From Strongylocentrotus purpuratus (Eukaryota > Echinodermata > Echinoidea > Camarodonta > Strongylocentrotidae): a stretch of 64,000 nt of DNA. Location of the stretch: positions 4,709,563-4,773,562 of the forward strand of contig NW_022145601.1 of NCBI RefSeq assembly GCF_000002235.5, in the 5' to 3' direction. Each line of letters begins with the position of its first letter. The stretch's first letter is position 1. The notes under the pieces were generated by a model. It did not search any database and was not told the DNA's origin. It saw only the letters and a program-made list of their open reading frames with translations. Shown here piece by piece: positions 34,292-43,979 of the stretch. Made by a program: the position numbers and the translations under genes.

Positions 34292-34981
34292 CTAATATGT
34301 TGAGAACAGAAACGTTTTTAACAAAGACTTGAACTGTGAGTAGGAGTTCTCATTACGGAGGTGAGGAGGGAGTGAGTTCCACAATTCAGGGCCAGAACTT
34401 GAAAATGAACGCCTTCCCCAGGAGTGCCGTGAACGTGGGATGCAAAGAAGTTGGGTGTGAGCAGAGCGGAGTCGTCGTGGTGGTTCATAGAGGTGTACTA
34501 GGTCTTGTATGTATGAGGGTGCAGTGCAGTGAAGTGCTTGATAGACGAGAAGAATGACTTTGAAGATGATGCGTTGGCGGACAGGAAGCCACTGCAGTGC
34601 CTGAATGATGGGTGAGATGTGAGTGGTGCCTTTAGTGAGCGTTACAAGTCTGGCCGCGGAGTTCTGGAGTTGTTGGAGGCGTTGCAGCTGGTAGTCAGGA
34701 AGATGTATCAGAAGAGAATTGCAGAAGTCTAAGCGAGAAGAGATGAGGGAATGGACCATGGTTTCAGTAGCCTTACGTGTCAGGAATCTTCGGATGTGCG
34801 AAAGATTGCGGAGTTGGAATCTAATGGCTTTGCATGTGTGAGATACATGATGATTTAGAGTCAAGTTTGAGTCGATGACAACACCAAGGTTCCGGCATTT
34901 AGTTGTGGGGCTGATCTGATCATCACAAACTGTAATGAAACTTTCCGGGATCTTGTTCAGCATGATCTTTGCGTCATCCAC
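34292..34981 (-). pseudogene. LINE reverse transcriptase, C-terminal part
   Basis: Continuation after the frameshift: CRNLGVVIDSNLTLNHHVSH, LISSRLDFCNSLLIHLPDYQ, LQRLQQLQNSAARLVTLTKG, LQWLPVRQRIIFKVILLVYQ and the terminal GPELWNSLPPHLRNENSYSQ then FKSLLKTFLFSTY. This is the standard C-terminal region of CR1/L2-type ORF2 proteins and ends at a natural stop close to the 3' tail. Confidence 0.85.
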
Positions 34982-36234
34982 CCACTGATATCAACAACAC
35001 ATTCTTCCAGGCGCTTGATGGCGGACATCAAATTGTGACCACATGGAGGGAAGGAGATAAAGAGTTGGATATCGTCTGCGTAGGAGTGATGGCCAACGTT
35101 GTGACGCTTGATCAGTTCACCAAGTGGCTGGGTGTATATGGAGAACAAAAGCGGGCCACCAACAGATCCCTGTGGGACACCATACGTCAGAGGCGTTGCG
35201 TCGGATTTTACACCATCGATACACACGCGCTGAAATCGATCACTAAGGTAGGATATGAACCATCTGAGGGCGGTTGACGTTACTCCAAATTCTTTAAGCC
35301 GGTCAATCATCAAGGAGTGGAGAACGGTGTCGAAAGCAGAAGATACGTCAAGCAGTACTAACACTGTTAGATTGCCTTCGTCCATCTGCTTGAGGAGATG
35401 ATACGTCAGGCTAACAACGACAGTTTCAACACTGTGATGTGCTCTGTACGCTGATTGATGACTGTCCAGGATTTCATTGTCCAATAGATGATCTGTCAGA
35501 CGCGAAAAAGCTGCACGTTCCATTACCTTGGAAAGGAAAGGGAGGTTAGAAATTGGGCGATAGTTCTGCATTGCGTTCTTGTCTAGCCCTGGCTTTTTCA
35601 GTATTGGTCGAATATTTGCGAGTTTAAGAGAAGAGGGGACGGTCCCGGATTCAAAGGTGGTGTTGATGATGCTGGTGATGGCAGGAACCACTACTGGCAG
35701 ACACTGCTTCAGTAGACGAGTTGGGATGGGGTCTAAGTTACAAGACTTTGTAGGTGACTTCAGGATGATGGACATCACTTCATCAACTGACACAGGTCGT
35801 AAAGAGTCAAGTGCATCAGTGACAATACCAGCTGGAATTGGACGCCTCACACCAACATGGGCCTCAGAAAGATTAGAGCATATGGTCTCCACCTTGTTTC
35901 TATAAAACAGGCCAAAGTCCTTTGCAAGTTTCAGGGAAGAGTCATGATCAGGCAGAGAACAATCATCCTTTCTGTTCAAGAGTTCGTTTGTTAGGCGGAA
36001 CAATCGTCCAGAGTCGCCATGGCAGTCTTCGACAAGCCCACTGAAATACGTCTGCTTGGCAGCTCTGATAAGAGATTTGACTTTCCCTCGCTGAGCAGTG
36101 TATAGTTGGCGATGAATTTCGAGCTTGGAGATACGCCATTGTCTCTCTAGTCGTCTCCGCACTTGCTTCTCACTAGCTATTTCTTCATTGTACCACTTTT
36201 TGTTAGGTCGGATTCTCACGACTCTGGTTTCCAA
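34957..36234 (-). pseudogene. LINE reverse transcriptase, main part
   Basis: 425-residue frame: KWYNEEIASEKQVRRRLER, then LANIRPILKKPGL, NYRPISNLPFLSKVMERAA, VLVLLDVSSAFDTV (motif A), YGVPQGSVGGPLLFSIYTQP (motif B) and HHSYADDIQLFISF (YADD). It ends ISGWMTQRSC and a stop, where related elements continue with a WMxxNKLxLN block. The frame therefore shifts and a few residues seem lost. The catalytic residues are intact but the protein is broken. Confidence 0.85.
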
Positions 36235-36318
36235 GGGGGCATGGCAGTTCAGAACATCCTCAATGGTATTTATTTATCATTTATGTATCTCTATATCTAT
36301 GTTGACATTTCTTCTTAG

Positions 36319-36405
36319 CCTGGATACGTTCACGATGGGAAAGAAACTTTCCAAAGAAACTGAAGAGATGACTGGACCCCCTAAAGATGACAGACCAAGT
36401 ACAAT
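36319..36405 (+). CDS. NLR start exon, copy 6, altered donor
   Basis: The copy nearest to the death-domain exon. The acceptor is TTCTTCTTAG|CC (TAG rather than CAG), ATG at 36335, MGKKLSKETEEMTGPPKDDR then PST. The last exon base is T instead of G (ACAAT|GTACAT), which weakens the donor; a splice here would give Ile rather than Ser at the junction. A 2.2-kb LINE sits 55 nt upstream of the exon, close to where the intron's pyrimidine tract and branch point should be. Usable in principle, but probably impaired. Confidence 0.5.
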
Positions 36406-36723
36406 GTACATATATGTTAAGCATTAGTCCATCGTGATACATTTCCAATTGTTAAATCTGCACTGGTCACAGAATGCTAATGACCGTTAGACTATCTCTC
36501 ACATTTGACATTAGTCAAACGACGGTTCCTTTCAATCCAATCAAAGCTTTATTATGTAAACACGCAAGTACATATTTAGCCTTTAGAATTTCCTAAAAGA
36601 ATATTCTGTTTGACTCTATTCTGGGCTGTTCGCTTGATGTCGTCCCAAGCTGTTCGGTGTGATTACATGCAGGGGTTTCTTGATTGCTACTCCATGAGCT
36701 CGAGCCCCTTATCTTCCAAGTAT

Positions 36724-37668
36724 AGACCATTTCATAGTTAGCACATAGGCCAAATGACCCCAAATATCCACAGATCTTTTACTAATGGAGAAGTCCCACT
36801 CTGTGTATTTAAGAATAATCAACGCCAAAGTCATGTATGTGCTTCATGAAAAGCTTTTGATTGTCCTCTTGTATCATAAGAATGTACCGTAGGTGCACAC
36901 ATTAATAATTATTACATAACATGAGCACATATTCCTTTTTTTTTTATTATCTGAAATTACCTTTATCTGCCCATGCGCAGATAGTATTTACGAAAAAGGT
37001 TATTGGTTGGTGATATAGGCACGATGTGGTCTAGCATTAGGGACTTTTAGATTGAGTGGGCAAGAACACGACGAACGCCGACTGATCATGCGTGTCAACG
37101 TACTCAACAGCCCATGTATGTAGGCTACAATAAGCGACTTCGTAATTAGGATTTGCGCATGGGCAGATAAAGGTCATTCGTACCCAAATTGTAAAACCAT
37201 TGAGACGAATACTCGGATCGTGCTCACGAAAGTTATGTAATCAGTATTCATTTATGCACCAACAGTAAATTTATCTGATACACAGATGGAAGTATTCTTC
37301 TCAAGAGGCAAACAAAAGGTATTCATGAAGCACCTCCATCACTTTGGCAGTGATTATTCTAAAACGCACAGATGGGAAGTATCCATCGTGTCTAAGATCA
37401 GGGGATATTTTGGGGTCATGCGTTCCAGAGCTATTTACGAACTGGCTTATTAGAGATCTTTTAGATTTCACTCGACGATATACATGCATGTAGGAAGTAA
37501 GCGTGCAAGCGCGCGGACGCGGCATACAAGTACCGTACTAGATTTAGGAAAATCAAGGTTGACGCATTCTCGATCGCCGACTGAGACGACGTGACGCTTG
37601 CGCAGTACCTTAACATGATGTCACACGTTGCAGTCAAAGCTGTCGACGTGCAAATCTAAGAGTCCCTA
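36724..37668. mobile_element. Insertion splitting the second Tc1 relic
   Basis: In block 1 the sequence CTTCCAAGTATTGG...ATCGTCCATAAAGACG is nearly continuous over the relic; here ~945 bp lie within it. Inside, TAGGGACTTTTAGATTG at 37041 and CAAATCTAAGAGTCCCTA at 37651 are inverted repeats, as are CCTTTATCTGCCCATGCGCA (36959) and TGCGCATGGGCAGATAAAGG (37153). No gene is seen. Confidence 0.6.
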
Positions 37669-37756
37669 TTATCGCCCATAAAGACGAAATCCCTTGCAAT
37701 GGCAGCTGCGTACAGAATAACATGTGGCTCCAATACCGTTGGGCTGTTAACCAACC

Positions 37757-38038
37757 TGGGGGTGTTTCACAAAGAATAAGATCGACTTTAAGTTGGACTT
37801 AACTATGGCAAGCTGTTCATGCCACTGTTTGCTCTTACCGTTCACTGGCATTGGTCTCTGAACGGACGTATAAATCGTGGTCATACATCTACATAATTTA
37901 CATTTATTGATAGTTCATGATTGAAGGACAATATTTTATCGAAAGATAATAATTTAGAGACAAATAGTGGGAGCAACAAGTGGCATGGATGGCTTGTCAT
38001 AATTAAGTCCAACTCCAAATCGATCTTAGTCTAGGTCC
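37757..38038. mobile_element. MITE (same family), copy 2
   Basis: Same inverted ends (AATAAGATCGACTTTAAGTT and its partner near 38010-38035) and nearly the same interior, including CTGAACGGACGTATAAATCG. It sits at the equivalent place after start-exon copy 6, so it was copied with the block rather than inserted independently. Confidence 0.75.
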
Positions 38039-38595
38039 ATTATTTCATTGGTTCTTAATTCACCACACATCGTATTGTTGTGCATTGTTTTTATAACGTT
38101 AACAAACAAACCTATTCAGAGTGATATGGTTTTCACCCATGCATGTACTGCGATGTGATTGAGAGCTCATGGGCATGTCTTTTAAATTTGAATTAAATGT
38201 CCAAACAATTCTAAGAAATATATGATGTTATTCAAAAGTAACAACAAAGAAATATTTTAAGTCTTATTGAAAGATGGAATTGAGTGGGATAAGAGATAGA
38301 GCAATTAGTGCCATGATCCAATAGTCCAATTTACAATATCATTGATACGCATATGAGTATTTCCCAGTATTTCCCGGAAACTTGCCGACCCTGCTTGCAT
38401 TCCCAATAAAATGACATCGAAACTTTTTGTAGAGGCTCTTTTTATGTGACATGAAATATCAAACAAGGACGTTTCGTTATATTTTTCTCTTATGATTTGT
38501 AATTTATAATATCCAATGAATAGCAGTCTTGATTAGCTGTATAGTATAACTTTAAACATAAATTTGATCTAATTCTATGCTTCTTATATTTTAGT

Positions 38596-38899
38596 GGCCA
38601 AACATCAATTCAAACAAATGAATTCGATGACGTCATCCTCAAAGTAGCAGACGCCATATCAGAAGATTGTGATTTAAGGAGACTTGGTCTTGAGCTGGGA
38701 GTACAGACTCCTAATATCAACAGGGCATTGGAGACGAATTGGGCTGTAGGTAAAAAGACCAGTAATGGTAATGTGATGCTGCTTCAGAACTGGGCAGAGA
38801 CGGTCAAACCATCCGGGCAACTCCCAACTCTCAGAGCAGCTCTTAAAAAGGTGGGCTTACTAGAGGTGGAAGAGACATGTTTCACAAGCAGCTGCAGCG
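38596..38899 (+). CDS. NLR receptor, death-domain exon
   Basis: Acceptor ATATTTTAG|T (one leading base) and donor AGCG|GTAAGT. It encodes about 101 residues: a short linker (SGQTSIQTNEFDDV) and a death-fold domain, VADAISEDCDLRRLGLELGV, INRALETNW, MLLQNWAETV and TLRAALKKVGLLEVEE. The order of helices and the W-x-x-x and L-x-x-A-L pattern are those of death domains in invertebrate NLR and adaptor proteins, which recruit signalling partners by homotypic contact. The leading base completes AG+T = Ser with the phase 2 donors of the start exons; the trailing base G joins the NACHT exon. Reading frames beyond 38899 run into the intron. Confidence 0.8.
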
Positions 38900-40035
38900 G
38901 TAAGTGTCCCTATATAAATGCAATTGTAAATGGAAGTACTTATAAAGCAACTCGATTACTTATCATATGGGAAAACTATGTCCTTAGTTTGAGTAAAATT
39001 TTCTTTTACAAAGTACATTGTATATCAACACCCCAAAACAGTTTCTATTATAAATTAGTTCAACGAGTGTTGCATTGGTATCCTCTGATATGTTGAAAAA
39101 GACAATCTTATGCACACACAATTACAAGAGCTTGAAATAAATTGTTACACATAATAAACACAAGAGCTATAGTCCTTTCACGTGTCATTTAACCTAATTT
39201 GTCTGCTGTAATTTTCCTACTATTTATGAAATGATAGGAAAAATGTCTTTCCCTGATGTACTTAATGTTGACTATTTGATACACAGAGAACCACGAAATA
39301 GGAGTCAACATGATATTACAGCATGGCAATATTATGCACATATATTTTACATGAACACGTGAAATAAAATGTTATACAGAATTAAATATTATAGATCATG
39401 TTCATCAGTATTTAAGTATTTTTCTGAAAGATCCATTGTATTTCGATAAACGGAAAATAGTTGAAATTAAATGATGCCAAAATATATTAGATTCCATCTA
39501 AATGTTGCGTTGTGGCTGCATTCATCAGGGTGTACATTACATGTAATAACTACGTAGTTATTTCATACCTGAAAGACTTCATTTTCAATAGCTTCAAGTG
39601 ATCTACAGGTTCAATTTACCCGTCGGAGAAATTGCGCTTTTAAAAGCCAAGTCTCACGATCATACTGATAGGGTTTCATTGGTGTATACGCATATAAATT
39701 TGAGCCAATGGAATACCCAGCTTTAAATAAGAAATCAAGGGAGAAACCCCAACCAACTGATAAACAGCAAGAACTTTGGCAGCCCAAGACAGCCCGGCGT
39801 ACCCAATGCAAAATTCATGTCATTGGTGTTAGTGGGAGGTGGTTCAAACGCACGGATTTGCGTCCATATAGGCAGGGTTTATCCTTTGCCGAACACTTAT
39901 TATCAGTAGAACCTGTTGAAACAGAAACAGCCATACGTTTTCAACTGCCTCGGCAGTGATTTTGAACCAAGTGTGCATCTATTTTTCTTTCTTACATTAT
40001 TATTTTTGCAAACGTGCTCTTCTCTATTTCCTCAG

Positions 40036-41576
40036 GTGACGATGAGGTGATGCACAGTGACATAATGAAGTTGAGAGAACAACTGAAAAGTAGATATCGC
40101 AAGAAATTTGGTCAGATCAAAACATCGCCTGTGAACCATGAGTCATGGACAGGGCTTCAGCACATCTATGTTAGTCTCGTCCTAATGTTGAAATCGCGAG
40201 GGGAAAAAGAGGAGCCAATAGATTATGAGGGGTTGCTTAAATTCATCAAAACTGAGAAACCGACAGGTTTTGTAACACGATTAGCTTTCATTGGAGAAGC
40301 TGGTGTAGGAAAATCGACGCTGTTTGCTAAGTTAGCTCTTGATTGGGCTGAGGGTAACATTCTTCAAGAAATCAATCTGCTTTTTCTTGAATCATTTCGA
40401 GAGATTCAAGAGAGCGGATTCTTCGGGGATACTGTCATGGGCCATTTCCCAGATGATTCAGAAATAAAGGGGGAAAGAGTTGATGAATATATCAGGAAAA
40501 ATCAGAGAAAAATTCTCATGTTATTGGACGGACTGGACGAGGCACAAATCGACATCAAAAAGCCAAATCGCAATGACGCTGTCGTATCGATCGTAAGAGG
40601 AGAACGATTCATTGATACCCCAGTCGTCATCACAACCCGTCCTTTTGGAGCAGATCAGATCAAGAGCATCACGGCGATTAATGACCATTACACGTTTGGC
40701 AAGGTTAAGGGCTTCACAAAGAAAAACATGGCAACATATGTCAAAAACTATTTCAAAGATGATTCTGATTCTGCTTCGACCCTCATTGACTTCATTGATA
40801 CAAACCAAGTGGTTTCTGAGTACATGGCACCATTCCCGATATTCTGCAGTATGCTATGTAGCCTGTGGAAAACGCCATGTGAACGGGAGAATATTCAGAC
40901 ATTGGAAACATTCTCGCAACTCTTGAAGCGTCTTGTCTTTTCACTTCAAGAGCAATACTCTTCCAAACCAAATGAATTAGAAGAGAGCTATGAAAGCCGC
41001 ATTAAGAAAGCTAGTGAAAGTATGACAGACATTGGTTATATCGCGTTTCAAGGTCTGTTGGTTAAACAGCTCATCTTCGATGAAAAGGCGATCGACTCAT
41101 GCACAGAGGCTGCAATGACTGCATGCGAGGTCGGGATTCTTAGCAAGGAAATAAGGCCAGCACCCTTGCAAATCAGAGAAAGTCAGCGAAAGCAATTCAT
41201 CCAAGAATTCTCTTTCCCTCATAAGTTACTGCAGGAGTACATAGCGAGTTTCTACCTTGCATCGCTGTTCCACGAAGATCGTCAAGAATTCAACAGAATC
41301 CTGGCAGCCACTCTTTTAGAAGACTACAAGGAATTCAGATATGTCTTGTACTTCACTGCAGCTCATGGAGGGGAAGTAGGAAGGTCGGTCCTGGAAGCCC
41401 TATGCAAGAAAGTTGATGACATGGAGTTCATCATTCAGTGTGCATTTGAATGTCGTGATTCAGAAGCCATTGATCCCGTCAGGAACCTGTTGAAGACGAA
41501 AACAGATCTTAAGTTACCTTCTAGTCTTCCATTCGCCGCATTTGTCGTTACACTTGAACCAATAGGGAAGGAAGTA
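40036..41576 (+). CDS. NLR receptor, NACHT exon
   Basis: Exon of 1541 nt, acceptor TTTCCTCAG|GT and donor GAAGTA|GTAAGT, phase 1 in and phase 0 out. It encodes 513 codons plus the shared Gly: a lead (DIMKLREQLKSRYRKKF), Walker A GEAGVGKST (about 40292), Walker B KILMLLDGLDEAQ (about 40510), sensor VVITTRP, then KVKGFTKKNMATYVKNYF, PFPIFCSMLCSLW (winged-helix region) and FSFPHKLLQEYIASFYLA (C-terminal helical part). All NACHT nucleotide-binding motifs look intact, so a functional oligomerising ATPase is likely. The open frame continues to 41693, but that tail is intronic read-through into a hAT fragment; the consensus GTAAGT at 41577 gives the phase the LRR exon needs. Confidence 0.85.
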
Positions 41577-41636
41577 GTAAGTTTCGTGAATAGAGTTATA
41601 GATGTATCTCATTTGCATTCATCTAATTCACGGGTG

Positions 41637-42300
41637 GCCAACCCGCGGACCGCGAGCTCTTCTGGTGCGGCCCGCGAAGCATTGAAAACGTAATTATAAA
41701 CATAGTTCATGAAAGAAATACGGGCCGCATAGCAGCGATGAAATATATAGGGTAAACTATTTGTACACAGCTATCTCTATTTCCTTAATTTGTTTTCATC
41801 ATTCACAACATATTGACTCGTTACGTGGTTGATACAAAACTCCTCAAATTCCCTCTCATTACATTAACGACACTCACTCGCCGTGTTTATTTCAGTTTGT
41901 AATGTCCGCATGCAGTAACGTTTGTATACAAATGTTGCGAATCGAGAAATATGTTTGAAATGCCATACTTGTCTTGAAACGTACAACCCTTTTCTCCCAC
42001 CGTTGAATTTTCTCATGAATCTTAATCGTAAACTGGATAGTCCCCTCCCCTATACACCGCATACAATGAGGTGTACAGTGTTCAACTAATAAAGTTAGGA
42101 TATTTGTTACGCTGTGTCCTTGATTTTGTTTGAAATAACAACCAAAATGGCATCGACTTTATATACCTGCGAAGAAAAGGAAACTTGTTGATAAAGGCAG
42201 AAACTTTAAATCAGATTGGCCTCTGAAGTATTTCTTCATGGAAGAGAAAGGTAAACTACTTTGGCTCATTTGTCACAACGAAATCACATTAAACAAATAA
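41637..42300 (+). mobile_element. hAT-type (ZBED-like) transposon fragment
   Basis: Starts with GGGTGGCCAACCCGCGG and GCGGCCCGCG, the kind of terminus seen in ZBED-related hAT elements. Further in, 42145-42300 reads PAKKRKLVDKGRNFKSDWPL, then KYFFMEEKGK, WLICHNEIT and a stop, like the BED zinc-finger start of ZBED/GTF2IRD2-type transposases, with the first Cys of the usual CLxC replaced by Trp. The rest of the transposase is missing. It lies within the intron 41577-43751, so it need not damage the NLR. Confidence 0.6.
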
Positions 42301-42463
42301 GCCTGATTTTGGTTTCCCACTGATTTTGTTGGTTGCCTGTTGTTTTTTGCAAAATTGCAGGTGTTTACACGTATGGCATGCGTGTGTGGTGTGTGTGTGT
42401 GGGGGGGGGGGGGGAAATAAGACCCCTGGGGGGGGGGGGGTACTCATATATGAGGACATACAG

Positions 42464-42682
42464 GGGTGTGCCGCTCTAATGGCTCACTTTATTCACAAAC
42501 AAATCCCTAAACATGAGTCCCACTTAAACAAAATATCATTATAAATTGTTGTGTGTTTGCCCCTGTTACACCCCGAAAAATACCAGAAAATTGTGGAAAA
42601 TTTGTTTTTTTCGAGAAAAGTGAAACAAAATTACCCCTGAGAATGGGTAGGGGTTTCGGGGCTTAAGCGGCACACCCCGTCC
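42464..42682. mobile_element. MITE-like element, GGGGTGTGCCGCT ends
   Basis: GGGGTGTGCCGCT at 42464 and AGCGGCACACCCC at about 42667 are perfect 13-bp inverted repeats about 215 bp apart; a poly-G/GGGGTGTGT tract precedes. Non-coding, in the NACHT-LRR intron. Confidence 0.55.
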
Positions 42683-42751
42683 AATCCAAATCTCAGTCTC
42701 CCCCTCCCCCTCCCCCGAAGCCGATCGTTAACTGTGGCCATCCGTGATCTA

Positions 42752-42961
42752 ATTGGAGAATAACGTTGAAAAGAGCCATACTAAAGCTTCTCGACTTGCA
42801 GTCATCGGAGTAAAACGCAAGAACAGGAAGCCGAAATCGGCCAACATAAACGGAAACTAAACATTGATCGATTTCGGCTTTCTGTTTCATTCTTGCGTTT
42901 TACTCTGATGAGTGCAAGTCGAAATGCTTTTGTATGGCTCTTTTCAACGCTTTTCTCCGAT
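42752..42961. repeat. Long hairpin (arms about 90 bp)
   Basis: Left arm 42752-42838 and right arm 42868-42961 are inverted repeats with few mismatches: ATTGGAGAATAACGTTGAAA pairs with TTTTCAACGCTTTTCTCCGAT, and AGTAAAACGCAAGAACAGGA with TTTCATTCTTGCGTTTTACT. The loop is about 29 nt. It is likely a palindromic MITE; as intron RNA it would fold into a long hairpin. Confidence 0.8.
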
Positions 42962-43751
42962 TTTGTAGTACCAATAACCTTTTCAATTCATCTTATTATA
43001 AATGTTATTATTTGCGGGAATTCTGTCATCTATTGAGCTGTCAGTAATTACATATGCAAATTTGCCTACAAACAAAAGGATAACAACACATTATACCATT
43101 TTTTTCTTCCAGCCTTCTGACTCATAATCATTTAGAACTGCCATGTTGTCATTATATACGTACTATAATGGGCTATTTTGCAATGTGTGATCATTCCACG
43201 TGAGCATGATAATCGTGTCACTGTTTGCCTCTTCCTAATATAAACATGTAAAGGACTTACTAAGAAAGTAAAAGAGTAACAATGTACGACTCTTTCAGGA
43301 TAAAACATAGAGAGAAAAAGCTAAGCCAACCAAACGAGCTATAGAAAATATAGGTCATTCTTTATCCCATATACCCTCCATAACTATCTCAATAGTTACC
43401 CACTTTTAAGGTATACTTATTAAACATAATTAATTGAAATGACAAGCCTAAATTTAATTTCTCCTGTTTAAACCACCTTTCATAATTCGTGATGATAAAT
43501 ATGAGTGTTTTTATCCATGCTATTAACATAATACATGCTGTCAGAATATAGCCTAATTGTGAAGCATGGACCTACTAGGTCCATGGGTGGAGACACTAAG
43601 AAAAATGCATTGGTGTGTCTTTTCTCCTTTTACAAATGATTGCATGCTATAAGAATTTATGCACAAATTAAAACATAAGCATGGTATGTTTGATTATAAT
43701 TATTAAAATTATTATTTATGGATCAATTGCTAAAATGTATTTGTTTTGCAG

Positions 43752-43943
43752 GTAAGAAGAAGTTGCTCGATTCGTGAAACATTGGGATTTAGCGAGTCCT
43801 TCGAAGCTAACGCATCATCGTCTGATGTAGCAGCAGCAGTAGGACTCTTCACATTGCAGAACTTACGAGAGTTGGCCATTTATACCCAGCGTCTGGATGA
43901 CAAATTCTACACAGGGATGTCTGCCGCAGCTCGACAGTCCATG
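43752..43943 (+). CDS. NLR receptor, first LRR exon
   Basis: Acceptor TTGTTTTGCAG|GTA, donor CAGTCCATG|GTTTTT, 192 nt, phase 0 both sides. It reads VRRSCSIRETLGFSESFEAN, ASSSDVAAAVGLFTLQNLRE, LAIYTQRLDDKFYTGMSAAA and RQSM. The L-x-x-L-x-I core and the LDDKFYTGMSAAA segment align with LSDEFYSTMASEA of the later LRR exons, so it is the diverged first member of the array. It joins the NACHT exon in frame (GKEV|VRRS). Confidence 0.65.
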
Positions 43944-43979
43944 GTTTTTAATTACTATATTATTGTTGATGCATCCTAA

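Larger units (their letters stand above)
34041..36264 (-). mobile_element. 5'-truncated CR1/L2-like LINE (second family)
   Basis: Reverse transcriptase sequence on the minus strand with no endonuclease or ORF1. It is inserted in the intron leading to start-exon copy 6: the left flank ...CATATTTGTGATTAT and the right flank TATTTATCATTTATG are contiguous in the other copies. A TAA/AAT trinucleotide tail is at 34041-34058. The RT is split by a frameshift with an apparent small deletion near 34970. Confidence 0.85.
29260..38440. repeat. Start-exon duplication block 2
   Basis: Second copy of the three-unit block. It is longer than block 1 because of a LINE (34041-36264) and a ~945-bp insertion (36724-37668). 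After subtracting these, the spacing between equivalent exons is about 15 kb in all three pairs, consistent with one duplication event of the whole triplet. Confidence 0.7.

Noticed and set aside
39708..39959. 83-codon plus-strand frame between death and NACHT exons
   Set aside because: It is in the intron 38900-40035; adding it would break the phase 1 join of the flanking exons, and it has no known domain.
41577..41693. Last 38 codons of the NACHT open frame
   Set aside because: A consensus GTAAGT at 41577 in the right phase, and the clear hAT-like sequence after 41637, show this is intron read-through rather than receptor protein.
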